Shown one piece after another: positions 26,655 to 35,177 of a stretch of 64,000 nt of DNA. The notes beneath the pieces are model-generated. The model did no database searches and had not been told where the DNA came from. It saw only the letters and a program-made list of their open reading frames with translations. Origin of the DNA: Clostridiales bacterium. GTDB lineage: Bacteria; Bacillota; Clostridia; Oscillospirales; Acutalibacteraceae. The position numbers and the translations under genes were made by a program. Within the stretch, counting starts at the first letter, position 1. Every line of letters starts with the position of its first letter. The stretch covers positions 1 through 64,000 of the forward strand of contig JAAYPE010000045.1 in assembly GCA_012519975.1 (NCBI GenBank), read 5' to 3'.

Positions 26655-26686
26655 TATTTATGAAAAAATCTGTAAGTTTTTATTCA
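26655..26686 (-). promoter_or_regulatory. Possible sigma-G promoter of the spore protein gene
   Basis: On the minus strand TGAATA is followed after 18 bp by CATAAATA. This resembles the forespore sigma-G pattern (GHATR, N17-18, CATWHTA), though the -10 has two mismatches. Confidence 0.4.
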
Positions 26687-26786
26687 ATTTATTTACAGTA
26701 TGTAATTGTAAGAATTTTAAAAATATAGTAGTATCTTAATATACTAATAATATAATTATAGTCTAAAATGAAAAGAAGTGAAAAAA

Positions 26787-27458
26787 ATGAAATTTAAAAA
26801 GCATTTAGAAAATCAAGACGAAAAAATTAAAATAAATAGTATAAACAAAGACCTAGAACCTACTAATGTTTTGCGCAAGCATTATAAAAATAGGCAAGAG
26901 CTGGATATAGATTTTTATACATCTAATTTATTGCAAACTAATGATGTAGGAGTTGCAAGAATTTTATCAACATATGGGAACACGGCAGTAATCGAGCAAG
27001 TGGACGGTATATATTATGACAGGATTTTAGATAGAATAGAGCAAGGACTTTTAAACCAAGAAAACATAAAAAGGGTAGCACAAGAGCTTTGCAAATGGCT
27101 AAAAAAATATTATGCAGTGACTAAGAACGCAAGCCGTGGCGACATAAGCTTTAAAAATTTTATATTTACAACACAAGGTGAATGTGTTGGCATAAATTTT
27201 GAAAAACCGTTAGAACTCTGTAGATGTGAATATGATATGGGAAGAATGCTTTTTTATGTAGCAACAAATGAGCCAATGTTTACAAGCGGAAAAATTCAAA
27301 TGTGCAAAGTGTTGCTAGAATGCTTTTTAAAAATGAATGTGGATATTAACCTGATAAAAAAAGAATATGAGGCGGAATTTGATAAAATAAAAGGTCAAAA
27401 AGCAGGGTTTATAAATTATGAGACGCAAATAAAAAATTTTTGGGATTTATTAATTTAA
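26787..27458 (+). CDS. Kinase-fold protein of unknown function (223 aa)
   Basis: The protein looks like a reduced aminoglycoside-phosphotransferase or eukaryotic-type kinase fold. RGDISFKNFIF resembles the catalytic loop HGDxxxxN (Asp and Asn conserved), and GINFEKPLELCRCEYDMGRMLFYV resembles the metal-binding D/N-F section plus the following helix. The ATP-binding half has VAVIEQVDG-like hinge text but no clear glycine loop. The ATG at 26787 is weakly served by AGAAGTG; a GTG three codons earlier is an alternative. It stands alone beside a spore gene. The substrate is unknown. Confidence 0.6.
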   Translation: MKFKKHLENQDEKIKINSINKDLEPTNVLRKHYKNRQELDIDFYTSNLLQTNDVGVARILSTYGNTAVIEQVDGIYYDRILDRIEQGLLNQENIKRVAQELCKWLKKYYAVTKNASRGDISFKNFIFTTQGECVGINFEKPLELCRCEYDMGRMLFYVATNEPMFTSGKIQMCKVLLECFLKMNVDINLIKKEYEAEFDKIKGQKAGFINYETQIKNFWDLLI

Positions 27459-27515
27459 TGCGTATATAAGCTTTTAAAGCACCGTATAATTATATAGACA
27501 ATAGGCTTTTTATAC

Positions 27516-27545
27516 TTGACACAGTGTTGAATAGTGTTGTATGAT
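27516..27545 (+). promoter_or_regulatory. Distal promoter candidate upstream of trxA
   Basis: TTGACA (27516-27521) and TATGAT (27540-27545) are 18 bp apart. A start here would give a 5' untranslated region of about 135 bases. The spacer includes the near-repeat GTGTTGAATAGTGTTG. Confidence 0.4.
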
Positions 27546-27612
27546 TGTCACTATAATTCTATGTTTTATATATGGTGTATTTTTTGAAAACATTTTTTAA
27601 ATACAAAATCGT

Positions 27613-27652
27613 GTGATTTAGTTACAGAAAAAACATATATATTGAGTATAAT
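27613..27652 (+). promoter_or_regulatory. Crp/Fnr-type site and -10 box of trxA
   Basis: GTGATTTAGTTACAGAAAAA (27613-27632) precedes TATAAT at 27647-27652. The 13-bp core GTGATTTAGTTAC is an imperfect dyad whose centre would lie near -41, the usual place for a class II Crp/Fnr activator. The identical 20-mer at the same distance from a -10 box occurs upstream of the rhodanese gene. Confidence 0.6.
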
Positions 27653-27686
27653 AGAGTTAAAGTTAAATTTAAAGGAGAGAAGAGAG

Positions 27687-27998
27687 ATGGCAGTTTTAAA
27701 TATTACAAAAGACAACTTCGAAAAAGAGGTACTTCAATCAACACAGCCTGTTCTCATTGATTTTTGGGCTGATTGGTGTGGTCCGTGTAAGATGATAGGC
27801 CCCGTTGTTGAAGAAATCGCAAGAGAGACTGATAACGCAAAAATTTGCAAGGTTAATGTTGATGAGCAACCAGAACTTGCAGCACAATTTAATGTTATGA
27901 GTATCCCAACACTTGTAGTTATAAAAGATGGAAAAGTTGTAAATACAGCAGTTGGAGTAAGACCAAAAGTAGAGCTTATGGCAATGATAAATGTTTAA
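27687..27998 (+). CDS. trxA: Thioredoxin
   Basis: The 103-residue protein has the thioredoxin fold and active site ADWCGPCKM, plus the cis-proline section MSIPTLVVIKDG. It reduces protein disulfides in the cytoplasm. The frame extends upstream, but ATG at 27687 follows AAAGGAGAG and gives the normal N-terminus MAVLNITKDNF. It converges on the crp gene; trxB lies on the opposite strand beyond it. Confidence 0.97.
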   Translation: MAVLNITKDNFEKEVLQSTQPVLIDFWADWCGPCKMIGPVVEEIARETDNAKICKVNVDEQPELAAQFNVMSIPTLVVIKDGKVVNTAVGVRPKVELMAMINV

Positions 27999-28013
27999 TT
28001 TCAAGGAAAAAAT

Positions 28014-28047
28014 AAGCACTAGCCTGATACACGGTTAGTGCTTTTTT
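28014..28047. terminator. Bidirectional terminator, trxA / crp
   Basis: AAGCACTAGCC pairs with GGTTAGTGCTT, then TTTTT. It serves trxA on the plus strand and probably the trxB-crp operon on the minus strand. Confidence 0.75.
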
Positions 28048-28064
28048 ATTATGCAATTTTAAAT

Positions 28065-28742
28065 TTAAATAGACAAATCTTCAAGTGCTTGCTTGTCAAG
28101 TATTTGTATACCGCCACGATACAGCTTAACAAATCCTTCATTTTCAAAATATTTAAGCATTCGTGACACAACTTCTCTTGCACTGCCCATATATTTTGCG
28201 ATTTGCTCGTGTGTGATTTTGATTTTATCGTTGTTTACATTTTCAGATTCGTCTATCAAAAATCTTGCAAGTCGTTTGTCAAAGCTTGTAAAAAGTATTT
28301 GTTGCATAGACCACATAACATCTGAAAAACGCTTGGTCAAAAGCTTGTATGTAAAGTTTTCAACATAGATATTTTCGTTTAAAAGTGTGTCAAAATATTT
28401 AGAGTTAATAATTAGCAGCTCGCTATCTTCCTCAGCGTCAATAAAAACATCAAACTCAATATTGTTTAAAACACAAGCTGCAGAAAGTGTGCACATATCG
28501 CCTGGGTACATTCTATAAAGTGTGATCTCACGCCCTTCATCTGACAACAAAAAAACACGCAAATGTCCACTCTTTAAAGTCATTACGCCGTTGCAGTCTG
28601 TGTCACCGCTATGTATGTGCTCCCCTTTCTTGAATGATGAATTTAAGGTATTAAGACACAAAGTTTTTTGCTCTTCTTCTGATAGATGTTCCCAAAAGGG
28701 AAAGTGCGTGGAAAAGATTTCCTTACACTCTTCAAACACCAT
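28065..28742 (-). CDS. Crp/Fnr family transcription regulator
   Basis: The 225-residue protein has an N-terminal cyclic-nucleotide-binding-like beta barrel (HIHSGDTDCNGVMTLKSGHLRVFL; EITLYRMYPGDMC) and a C-terminal winged HTH (KITHEQIAKYMGSAREVVSRMLKYFENEGFV). The cNMP pocket motif RxS is not evident, so cAMP is unlikely as ligand; cysteines at residues 9, 29, 48, 77 and 85 could sense redox state. It follows trxB by 20 bp on the same strand and lies next to trxA. Dyads in front of trxA, trxB and the rhodanese gene are candidate binding sites. Confidence 0.9.
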   Translation of the reverse strand: MVFEECKEIFSTHFPFWEHLSEEEQKTLCLNTLNSSFKKGEHIHSGDTDCNGVMTLKSGHLRVFLLSDEGREITLYRMYPGDMCTLSAACVLNNIEFDVFIDAEEDSELLIINSKYFDTLLNENIYVENFTYKLLTKRFSDVMWSMQQILFTSFDKRLARFLIDESENVNNDKIKITHEQIAKYMGSAREVVSRMLKYFENEGFVKLYRGGIQILDKQALEDLSI

Positions 28743-28762
28743 TTAAATCACTCCAACAATAA

Positions 28763-29617
28763 TTATTTACGCAAGTATTTCACAAGTTGTGTGCCGGCCT
28801 TAGCACCCTCTCCAACAGCTTTAGAAATTTGAAGCAGGCCACCAGTACAGTCACCTGCGGCAAAAAGCCCCGGAATATTGGTTGCCATATTCTCATCGAC
28901 TTGAATATCTTTTCCAACAGTGATAGCGCCAATTTTTCGAGCAAGGTCTGCACTTCCAGCAACTCCAAAAGCTATAAAAACACCCTCAATATCAAGTGTA
29001 GAACCATCATAAAACTCAACACCTGAAAGTCGTTCATCACCAGTTAGAGAATTAATTTTTTGAGTGTTGACAATAATATTATCATCAACATTCTCAGGCG
29101 CAGGTTTTCCGTTTGTAAGAATTGTAACAGATTTAGCTACAGGCAAAAGCTCTAAAGCTTCGTGAACTGCATACTCTCCGTCACCCAAAACGGCAACATC
29201 CTTACCACGATAAAAAAATGCGTCGCAAACGGCACAGTAGCTAACCCCCTTGCCTTCAAACTGAGTAATACCTGTGATTTTTGGCACAAATCGGGGAGAG
29301 CCAGTGGCAATAATTACACCATCTGCTTTTAAATCTTCATCAACAGTTTTTACAACTAGCGTATCTTCAAAAGAAAGTCCTACAACCTCTTTCTCAATAA
29401 CATTTACACCAAGCCTTTTTGCACCATTAATTCCACTCTCTTCAAGATTAGAGCCAGAAACAGGGTCTTCAAATCCATAATAGTTTTCTATTTTTTCAGC
29501 TTTTTTAAGAGCACTGTATCCCGTGGAAATAATAGTTGTTTCAATCCCTGCACGAGCTGTGTATAATGACGCAGAAACACCTGCAGGACCAGAACCTATG
29601 ATTATTACTTTTGACAT
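28763..29617 (-). CDS. trxB: Thioredoxin reductase-like flavoprotein without the NADPH motif
   Basis: The 284-residue protein has the FAD site VIIIGSGPAGVSASLYTAR, the redox pair CAVC (Cys128, Cys131), and the C-terminal FAD motif LFAAGDCTGG. Two features differ from NADPH-dependent TrxB. The second dinucleotide motif is GDGEYA, not GGGNSA, and the HRRxxxR box that grips the NADPH phosphate is replaced by ILTNGKPAP. This resembles ferredoxin-dependent flavin thioredoxin reductases known from Clostridium. It is first in an operon with crp, and trxA is a near neighbour, so it is the likely thioredoxin reductant. Confidence 0.88.
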   Translation of the reverse strand: MSKVIIIGSGPAGVSASLYTARAGIETTIISTGYSALKKAEKIENYYGFEDPVSGSNLEESGINGAKRLGVNVIEKEVVGLSFEDTLVVKTVDEDLKADGVIIATGSPRFVPKITGITQFEGKGVSYCAVCDAFFYRGKDVAVLGDGEYAVHEALELLPVAKSVTILTNGKPAPENVDDNIIVNTQKINSLTGDERLSGVEFYDGSTLDIEGVFIAFGVAGSADLARKIGAITVGKDIQVDENMATNIPGLFAAGDCTGGLLQISKAVGEGAKAGTQLVKYLRK

Positions 29618-29643
29618 ATAAAAACCTCCTTAATATTTATAAC

Positions 29644-29684
29644 ATAATAGCTTTTATATGCTATATTTTATGTAACTTGCTCAC
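29644..29684 (-). promoter_or_regulatory. Crp/Fnr-type site and -10 box of trxB-crp
   Basis: On the minus strand GTGAGCAAGTTAC (29684-29672) is followed after 22 bp by TATTAT (29649-29644). This is the same arrangement as at trxA and the rhodanese gene, one base longer. GTGA and AGTTAC are shared by all three sites. Confidence 0.5.
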
Positions 29685-29753
29685 AAAAATTATAGCAGAT
29701 ATTACCTACACTTTTCAACAATAATATGATACAATAGCTTTTGGTGAGTAAAA

Positions 29754-30389
29754 ATGAGAGAAAACATATGTTATATTGTTGGTGCGGGTAGCTTTGACAA
29801 TCAACCGTTTGATGTTAAAAAAAATGATTTAATAATTGCAGCAGACGGTGGATATAAGTATTTAAAACAGCTTAATATTGATTGCGATATATTGCTTGGT
29901 GATTTTGATTCGATTGACGAAATTCCAAATCACTCTAACATTATACAACATCCAGAGCAAAAAGACGATACTGATATGGTGTTGGCAGTCCAAACAGGGC
30001 TTAAAAAAGGCTATAAATGCTTTGTAATCTATGGTGGACTTGGTGGCAGACTAGACCATACAATTGCCAATATTCAAACAATTGCGTATTTGTCAAAGCA
30101 AGGAGCGCAAGGCTTTTTGATTGGCGAGGGTATGGTAATTACTGCTATTACAAATAGTGATTTTAATTTTGACGGCACAAAAAGAGGCGTAATTTCAATT
30201 TTTGCAAATGGCGATAAAGCTTCTGGCGTTTATTTAAACGGGCTAAAATATAAGCTTGAAAATGCCACAATAACAAGTGATTATCCAATTGGAGTTAGCA
30301 ATGAATTTGTTGGTGAGGAAAGCCAAGTAATAGTAAATAATGGCACTTTAATTATAGTATGGAACGATAAAAATTTTAATATTGATTAA
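29754..30389 (+). CDS. thiN: Thiamine pyrophosphokinase
   Basis: The enzyme converts thiamine to thiamine diphosphate with ATP. The 211-residue protein has the family blocks IIAADGGYKYL, LLGDFDSID, QKDDTDMVLA and YGGLGGRLDHTIANI, and a C-terminal beta domain ending in the usual GVSNEFVGE section. A -10 (TATGATACAAT) and GGTGAG precede the ATG. It stands alone on the plus strand, divergent from trxB. Confidence 0.94.
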   Translation: MRENICYIVGAGSFDNQPFDVKKNDLIIAADGGYKYLKQLNIDCDILLGDFDSIDEIPNHSNIIQHPEQKDDTDMVLAVQTGLKKGYKCFVIYGGLGGRLDHTIANIQTIAYLSKQGAQGFLIGEGMVITAITNSDFNFDGTKRGVISIFANGDKASGVYLNGLKYKLENATITSDYPIGVSNEFVGEESQVIVNNGTLIIVWNDKNFNID

Positions 30390-30547
30390 CAATAGGTCTG
30401 TAAAGTGATATTGCTTTACAGATTGTTTTTGCATTTTTTTACATATTTCGACAAAGATGCTTAAGTATTTCGTTAAAAGAATATATTGAGTTTATTTGTA
30501 TATCGTGATAAATTTATATAAAATAAAATAACGGGATGGTTTTTATA

Positions 30548-32443
30548 ATGCTGCGTAAAAAGAGTTTAGCAACTTTAATCTTAGCAATGTGGATAATTTT
30601 TGCAATTCCTTTTCAAGTTAATGCATCAAGAATGAGGCCAAAATATAAAGATAAAAACAAAGTGAGTGCGCAAATGAGCACATCTGCGGTAGAGAGTGAA
30701 TACATAAAGCTTGAGGATAATTCATCGAGATACGCTTACAATATACTTGTTAAAAATTCGGATAAATGGATACAAACCACGAGCGTTCAAAAAAGACAAA
30801 TATGTGGTTACAAAATAAAAGTTTTAATTGACAATGTCGATTATGATATAATTAACCTACAAATGGGTGTTGAGAAAGAGATTATCCCCGATGTCACACT
30901 AACTTTAAATGCCACGTTTACAAATCAAGGGCAGTTTATAAAAATAGAATATGTTATAAAAAACTATTCTAATAGAAGTTATAAAATAAATATTGCAACA
31001 TATTCTAATGTTTCGATTGATAATAAAATTTCTACTAAAATTACACCTTTTACTAATGGTTTTGGATTTAAAGCTACCCAAGGAAACATAGAAGATTTAG
31101 AGCTGAATTTTATTGTAGGAAAAAATATAAATGTAACAAACACAGATTCAATCTGGTGCGGAGAAAAGGTTGATGTAGATGCTAATTTGTTTTCATCGGG
31201 GCGATGTTGTAGTTGTTCGGGTGATGTTGCAATAGCATACGCGTGGAAAGATAAGGTTCTTTTGCCCAAATCAAATTTAAATTGCTCTACTTTGGTGGGT
31301 GTTGGTCAAGTCAGTGGTTCGCCTGAAATTTTGGTTACAACTCCTTCAAGTTTAAGTAATACATTTTACGCAGGACAAACATATGGTATTAAAGGTTTAG
31401 TTTTTGGCACGAATAATATTGAGGGAACACGGGTGTATTATTCAATTGATAATGGCGATAAAATTTTGGCACATACCTTTGATGATAAAAAAGGCAGTTT
31501 TGTATCGGACTTTAAAATTCCACCAAATCTCAGTGAAGGTATACATAGAATCGACTTTTTTGCAGAAGATAAATATGGTATGATTTCAAGCACACAAATT
31601 GTGCTTATTGTTGTGAAAAAGGAAACTTGCACAGTTATTTTTGAGAGTAACGGCGGAAGCAGTGTAGAAGATTTTACAAAAGTTTCAATTGGGAGCAAAA
31701 TTTTGCCACCTAAACCGCCAACAAAGCAAGGTTTTGATTTTGTAGGTTGGTATAAAGATAGCGAATGTAATTATAAGTGGGACTTTGAAAATGACAAGGT
31801 CGAAGAGAATACAAAGCTTTATGCAAAGTGGAAAAAGCAAACAGCAACAGTGTCGCAAATTCCAAGTCAAATTAACAGTCCTGAACTGGTTTCTATAGTT
31901 GTTCCACAGGGTGCTTTTGATGAGTCTGTAGAAATGCGATTAGCATATGCGCCAAATTATTTAGATTTGTTTAAAGAACATCTAAATTTCAAAAATTTAT
32001 TTGCACTGGATATCAATATATTTGGTGTAAACACTGGTGCAAAAGTTCAACCGAATGAAGGAAAATCAGTCCAAATAACATTGCCAGTACCAAAAGAGCT
32101 TTTACATCAAAAAGATAAAATAAAAGTTGCGCTTTTAAAAGACAATGAAATAGAGATTTTAGATTCCGAAATAATATTTATTGATGATGTTTGTTGTATA
32201 AGATTTTTTGCAAATCATTTCTCTCCATATGCTTTTTATATAGAAAAGGATATAGAAATTATAAAAGATGATAAAATGCCAAAAGCACAAAGTCCGACAG
32301 CAGAGAACACGGCAGATAAAATAAAAAATTCTTATGATGAAAAATCTCCAAAAACAAACGATGATACAAATGCGTTTCCACTATTTATTTGCCTAACATC
32401 GTCAGGGATTGCATTTTTTATAATTAAAGAAAAGAAATCATAA
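30548..32443 (+). CDS. Cell-surface protein with an InlB-type repeat and LPxTG-like anchor
   Basis: The protein has a signal peptide (KKSLATLILAMWIIFAIPFQ, cleaved near VNA), a long beta-rich extracellular region, one Listeria-Bacteroides (InlB B-type) repeat at about residues 360-430 (VIFESNGGSSV ... FVGWYKDSECNYKWDF ... LYAKWKK), and a further beta domain. The C-terminus has SPKTND, a hydrophobic stretch (FPLFICLTSSGIAFFII) and KEKK, which is the layout of a sortase substrate with a changed LPxTG motif. ATG at 30536 is an alternative start four codons earlier. The ligand is unknown. Confidence 0.75.
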   Translation: MLRKKSLATLILAMWIIFAIPFQVNASRMRPKYKDKNKVSAQMSTSAVESEYIKLEDNSSRYAYNILVKNSDKWIQTTSVQKRQICGYKIKVLIDNVDYDIINLQMGVEKEIIPDVTLTLNATFTNQGQFIKIEYVIKNYSNRSYKINIATYSNVSIDNKISTKITPFTNGFGFKATQGNIEDLELNFIVGKNINVTNTDSIWCGEKVDVDANLFSSGRCCSCSGDVAIAYAWKDKVLLPKSNLNCSTLVGVGQVSGSPEILVTTPSSLSNTFYAGQTYGIKGLVFGTNNIEGTRVYYSIDNGDKILAHTFDDKKGSFVSDFKIPPNLSEGIHRIDFFAEDKYGMISSTQIVLIVVKKETCTVIFESNGGSSVEDFTKVSIGSKILPPKPPTKQGFDFVGWYKDSECNYKWDFENDKVEENTKLYAKWKKQTATVSQIPSQINSPELVSIVVPQGAFDESVEMRLAYAPNYLDLFKEHLNFKNLFALDINIFGVNTGAKVQPNEGKSVQITLPVPKELLHQKDKIKVALLKDNEIEILDSEIIFIDDVCCIRFFANHFSPYAFYIEKDIEIIKDDKMPKAQSPTAENTADKIKNSYDEKSPKTNDDTNAFPLFICLTSSGIAFFIIKEKKS

Positions 32444-32455
32444 TTACTTTATAAT

Positions 32456-32466
32456 TATGATATAAT
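32456..32466 (+). promoter_or_regulatory. Extended -10 of ldhA
   Basis: TATGATATAAT lies 30 bp before the ldhA start. The same 11-mer ends each CRISPR repeat on the minus strand. Confidence 0.6.
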
Positions 32467-32496
32467 AGAAAAAATAAGATAAATAAAGGTGATTTT

Positions 32497-33534
32497 ATGA
32501 AAAAGATTGCTTTCTTTGATACAAAACCATATGACAAGGTTTGGTTTGATAAAACAAATACAAAATATGAAATAGATTATTTTGAAGGAAAGTTAAACTC
32601 AAAAACTGCAAGGCTTGCAAAGGGTTACGATGCAGTTTGTGCATTTGTTAATGATGATATTGACGAAAAAACTATAAACGCTCTAGCTGATTTTGGAGTA
32701 AAAGTTTTGGCTATGCGCTGTGCGGGATATAGCAATGTTGATTTTAAAGCGGCATATGAAAAAATAAATATAGTCAGAGTTCCCGATTATTCTCCTTATG
32801 CTGTTGCAGAGCATACAATGGCACTTTTGCAAACACTTAATAGAAAGCTTCATAAAGCGTATAATCGCACAAGGGATTTCAATTTTAGTTTAATTGGACT
32901 TACTGGTATAGACTTGCACGGTAAAACAGCCGGAGTTATTGGAACGGGAAAAATCGGCAGAGTTTTTATAGATATTTGCCGTGGATATGGAATGAATGTA
33001 ATTGCATACGACCCGTTTCCAGCAAAAGATACAGATATAAATTATGTTGACCTTGATACTTTGTTCAGAGAAAGCGATGTAATATCGTTGCACTGCCCAC
33101 TTACAGAGGAGACAAAGCATATTATTGACGAAGATGCGTTTGCAAAAATGAAAAAAGGAACATACATTGTAAACACATCAAGAGGTGCATTGATTAACAG
33201 TTGTGCGCTTTTAAATGCACTAAATGATGAAAAAATAAGAGGCGCAGCACTTGACGTTTATGAGGAAGAGGCTGACTTGTTTTTTGAGGATTTTTCAGGA
33301 ACCATAGTAAAAGATGATGTTTTATCTTTGCTGATTTCTCGACCAAATGTTATTTTAACATCTCATCAGGCTTTTTTAACCGAGGAAGCACTAGAGAATA
33401 TAGCGTCTACCACAATACAAAATCTTGATGAGTTTTTTGAAGGAAAAGAACTTACAAATGAGGTTTGCTATTATTGTGATAAACAAAAGGTAAAAGACAA
33501 TTGTCGTAAAGATAGGAAAAAAAGATGCTTTTAA
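32497..33534 (+). CDS. ldhA: D-lactate dehydrogenase (2-hydroxyacid dehydrogenase family)
   Basis: The enzyme reduces pyruvate to D-lactate with NADH. The 345-residue protein has the Rossmann motif GVIGTGKIGR, the substrate arginine region in NTSRGALIN, an acidic EEE-type catalytic region after ALDVYEEEADLF, and the catalytic histidine in TSHQAFLTEEAL. The full layout, with the EADLFFEDFSG insertion, matches fermentative LdhA and not vancomycin-type VanH. AAAGGTGAT precedes the ATG. The C-terminus has an extra basic tail of about 15 residues. It suits a fermenting anaerobe. Confidence 0.92.
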   Translation: MKKIAFFDTKPYDKVWFDKTNTKYEIDYFEGKLNSKTARLAKGYDAVCAFVNDDIDEKTINALADFGVKVLAMRCAGYSNVDFKAAYEKINIVRVPDYSPYAVAEHTMALLQTLNRKLHKAYNRTRDFNFSLIGLTGIDLHGKTAGVIGTGKIGRVFIDICRGYGMNVIAYDPFPAKDTDINYVDLDTLFRESDVISLHCPLTEETKHIIDEDAFAKMKKGTYIVNTSRGALINSCALLNALNDEKIRGAALDVYEEEADLFFEDFSGTIVKDDVLSLLISRPNVILTSHQAFLTEEALENIASTTIQNLDEFFEGKELTNEVCYYCDKQKVKDNCRKDRKKRCF

Positions 33535-33610
33535 AGAATATGCAGAATAATTGTATTTGATGGTGAAACAATAAAATTGCAAGCCTTACAATATAAAAAG
33601 GAGCATATTT

Positions 33611-33760
33611 ATGAGCAAAGAAAACAAGAAGAAAAGCACTAAAAACAATAAAAAAAGCGACGGCAAGTTTAGGTCGAAAAATATAAATCACGATCCAGTT
33701 TCTGAAAGTGCAAGAGCCATTTTTGGATTAAAATCCAAAGACAATGAAAGGGATAAATGA
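33611..33760 (+). CDS. Small lysine-rich protein (49 aa), unknown function
   Basis: The frame starts ATG with AAAAGGAGC at good spacing and ends in TGA that overlaps the ATG of the next gene (ATGA). The first half is almost all Lys, Asn and Ser (KKKSTKNNKKSDGK); the second half is SESARAIFGLKSKDN. It is likely disordered and may bind nucleic acid. Coupling to the HD-domain gene suggests a joint role. I do not know a family. Confidence 0.6.
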   Translation: MSKENKKKSTKNNKKSDGKFRSKNINHDPVSESARAIFGLKSKDNERDK

Positions 33761-34362
33761 CAAACCAAACACTCTATAATGAAATATGCCACCATCTGAT
33801 TTATGATGATAAGCCATCAGAATTTTTAAATAATATATATGGCAATCCTAGTTTTTCTAGCTATCCGTTTGATATGATAAAAAACACTGCAAAAACAAAC
33901 CAATCTCCTATTTATCACGCAGAGGGGAATGTTTGGAATCATACAATGATGGTAGTGGACGAGGCTGCAAAAGTAAAAGAAAAAAGCAAAAATCAATTGG
34001 TCTTTATGTGGTCTGCATTGCTTCATGATATAGGAAAACCGCAAACAACAAGGATAAAAAAGGGCAAAATAACATCATATAATCACGATAAAGTTGGTGC
34101 AGTTTTATCAAAAGAGTTTTTATCAAATTTTACTCAAGACGAAATTTTTATAAACGATGTTTCGCAACTTGTAAAATATCATATGCAAATTTTGTTTGTA
34201 ATAAAAGGTCTTTCTTATTCAAATATTAAAGGTATGAAGCAGGATACAGATATAGAAGAAATCGCACTTTTAGGGCTGTGTGATAGGCTCGGGAGAGCGG
34301 GTAGTAATGAAAGCCAAGAAATAAAAAATATAAAAACCTTTTTAAATATTTGCAAAAAATAG
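33757..34362 (+). CDS. HD-domain phosphohydrolase (201 aa)
   Basis: The protein has an HD metal site: YHAEGNVWNHTMMVVDEA provides the first histidine, ALLHDIGKP the HD pair, and KYHMQI a further histidine. This is the arrangement of the HD domain in tRNA nucleotidyltransferase-like and nucleotide hydrolase proteins. There is no second catalytic domain. The start overlaps the stop of the small lysine-rich gene. The substrate is not deducible; a phosphorylated nucleotide or RNA end is likely. Confidence 0.8.
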   Translation: MTNQTLYNEICHHLIYDDKPSEFLNNIYGNPSFSSYPFDMIKNTAKTNQSPIYHAEGNVWNHTMMVVDEAAKVKEKSKNQLVFMWSALLHDIGKPQTTRIKKGKITSYNHDKVGAVLSKEFLSNFTQDEIFINDVSQLVKYHMQILFVIKGLSYSNIKGMKQDTDIEEIALLGLCDRLGRAGSNESQEIKNIKTFLNICKK

Positions 34363-34375
34363 GGAGATATAAGTT

Positions 34376-34666
34376 ATGGAAAATAATATAAGCGAAATTT
34401 TACCAATGAACGCTTTGAGCGAAATACCAACACCAAACAAAAACGCAAAGCAAATAGTAGGGCTTGTAAAAGAGCAAGGTAGAGTTACAGGATACAAGCT
34501 GTCTGACGAGAGAATAGTAAGCAAGCAAGAGGGCGTGAACCTTGCAAGACAAGGTGATATTAAAGGTGTTGGAATTTCAAAAAGAAATGGAAATGAGTAT
34601 TTAAAATCCTTGCCAGATCAAAATGAAGAAAATAACCTAAGCAGCCTTCCAACAGTAAAACAATAA
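34376..34666 (+). CDS. DUF3892 domain protein (96 aa)
   Basis: The central part, RVTGYKLSDERIVSKQEGVNLARQG followed by IKGVGISKRNGNEYLKSLPD, matches DUF3892, a small beta-rich domain of unknown function common in Firmicutes. It follows the HD gene by 13 bp with GGGAGAT before the ATG, so all three small genes (33611-34666) likely form one transcript that ends in a strong hairpin. Confidence 0.8.
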   Translation: MENNISEILPMNALSEIPTPNKNAKQIVGLVKEQGRVTGYKLSDERIVSKQEGVNLARQGDIKGVGISKRNGNEYLKSLPDQNEENNLSSLPTVKQ

Positions 34667-34671
34667 AATAA

Positions 34672-34710
34672 AACTCCCAACGCAAGCGTGTAGCATAGTT
34701 GGGAGTTTTT
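34672..34710. terminator. Bidirectional terminator, DUF3892 gene / VOC gene
   Basis: AACTCCCAAC and GTTGGGAGTT are exact arms around a 16-base loop. TTTTTG follows on the plus strand and a TTTTATTTTA-like run on the minus strand. Confidence 0.8.
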
Positions 34711-34718
34711 GTTATTTA

Positions 34719-35087
34719 TTATCTATTGTTTTGAATGATTTGAATTTTCACACCATTTGGGTCTTGTACAAAAAAGCAAAGTAGATATCCGCCTAAAAGG
34801 ACAGGCTCTTGCACAATTATATTTCGTTCTCTTGCCTCGTTTAGCAATTCGTCATAATTTTCTGCCGTCATACCAATAGATACGCTAGAATTATGACTTT
34901 CGTCGATTTTTTCATTCTTGTTATGCAATATTTCTATTTTTGTTTCATTGTCTGATGAAAAGAAAGCAATAGAAGTGTCCTCGTCTGGAGAAAACTCGTT
35001 TTCAACATTCATCCTCAAAAAGTTTTTGTAAAACTCCTTTGTTTTTTCAAAGTCATTTACCCTAATAGTAATCCAGTTAATTAACAT
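34719..35087 (-). CDS. VOC superfamily (glyoxalase/dioxygenase fold) protein
   Basis: The 122-residue protein has two beta-alpha-beta-beta-beta units of the vicinal-oxygen-chelate fold: WITIRVNDFEKTKEFYKNFLRM at the N-terminus and GGYLLCFFVQDPNGVKIQIIQN at the C-terminus. The C-terminal metal Glu of glyoxalases is Gln here (KIQI), and the usual N-terminal His is absent (WITI). A metal-binding enzyme is therefore doubtful. AAAGGGGAATAACA precedes the ATG. Substrate unknown. Confidence 0.8.
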   Translation of the reverse strand: MLINWITIRVNDFEKTKEFYKNFLRMNVENEFSPDEDTSIAFFSSDNETKIEILHNKNEKIDESHNSSVSIGMTAENYDELLNEARERNIIVQEPVLLGGYLLCFFVQDPNGVKIQIIQNNR

Positions 35088-35177
35088 TGTTATTCCCCTT
35101 TCTTAAACTCAGTTTATATCTTTTATTATATATTATACTATTTACTTATTTTTTACAATGCAATACTGTTATTATTG

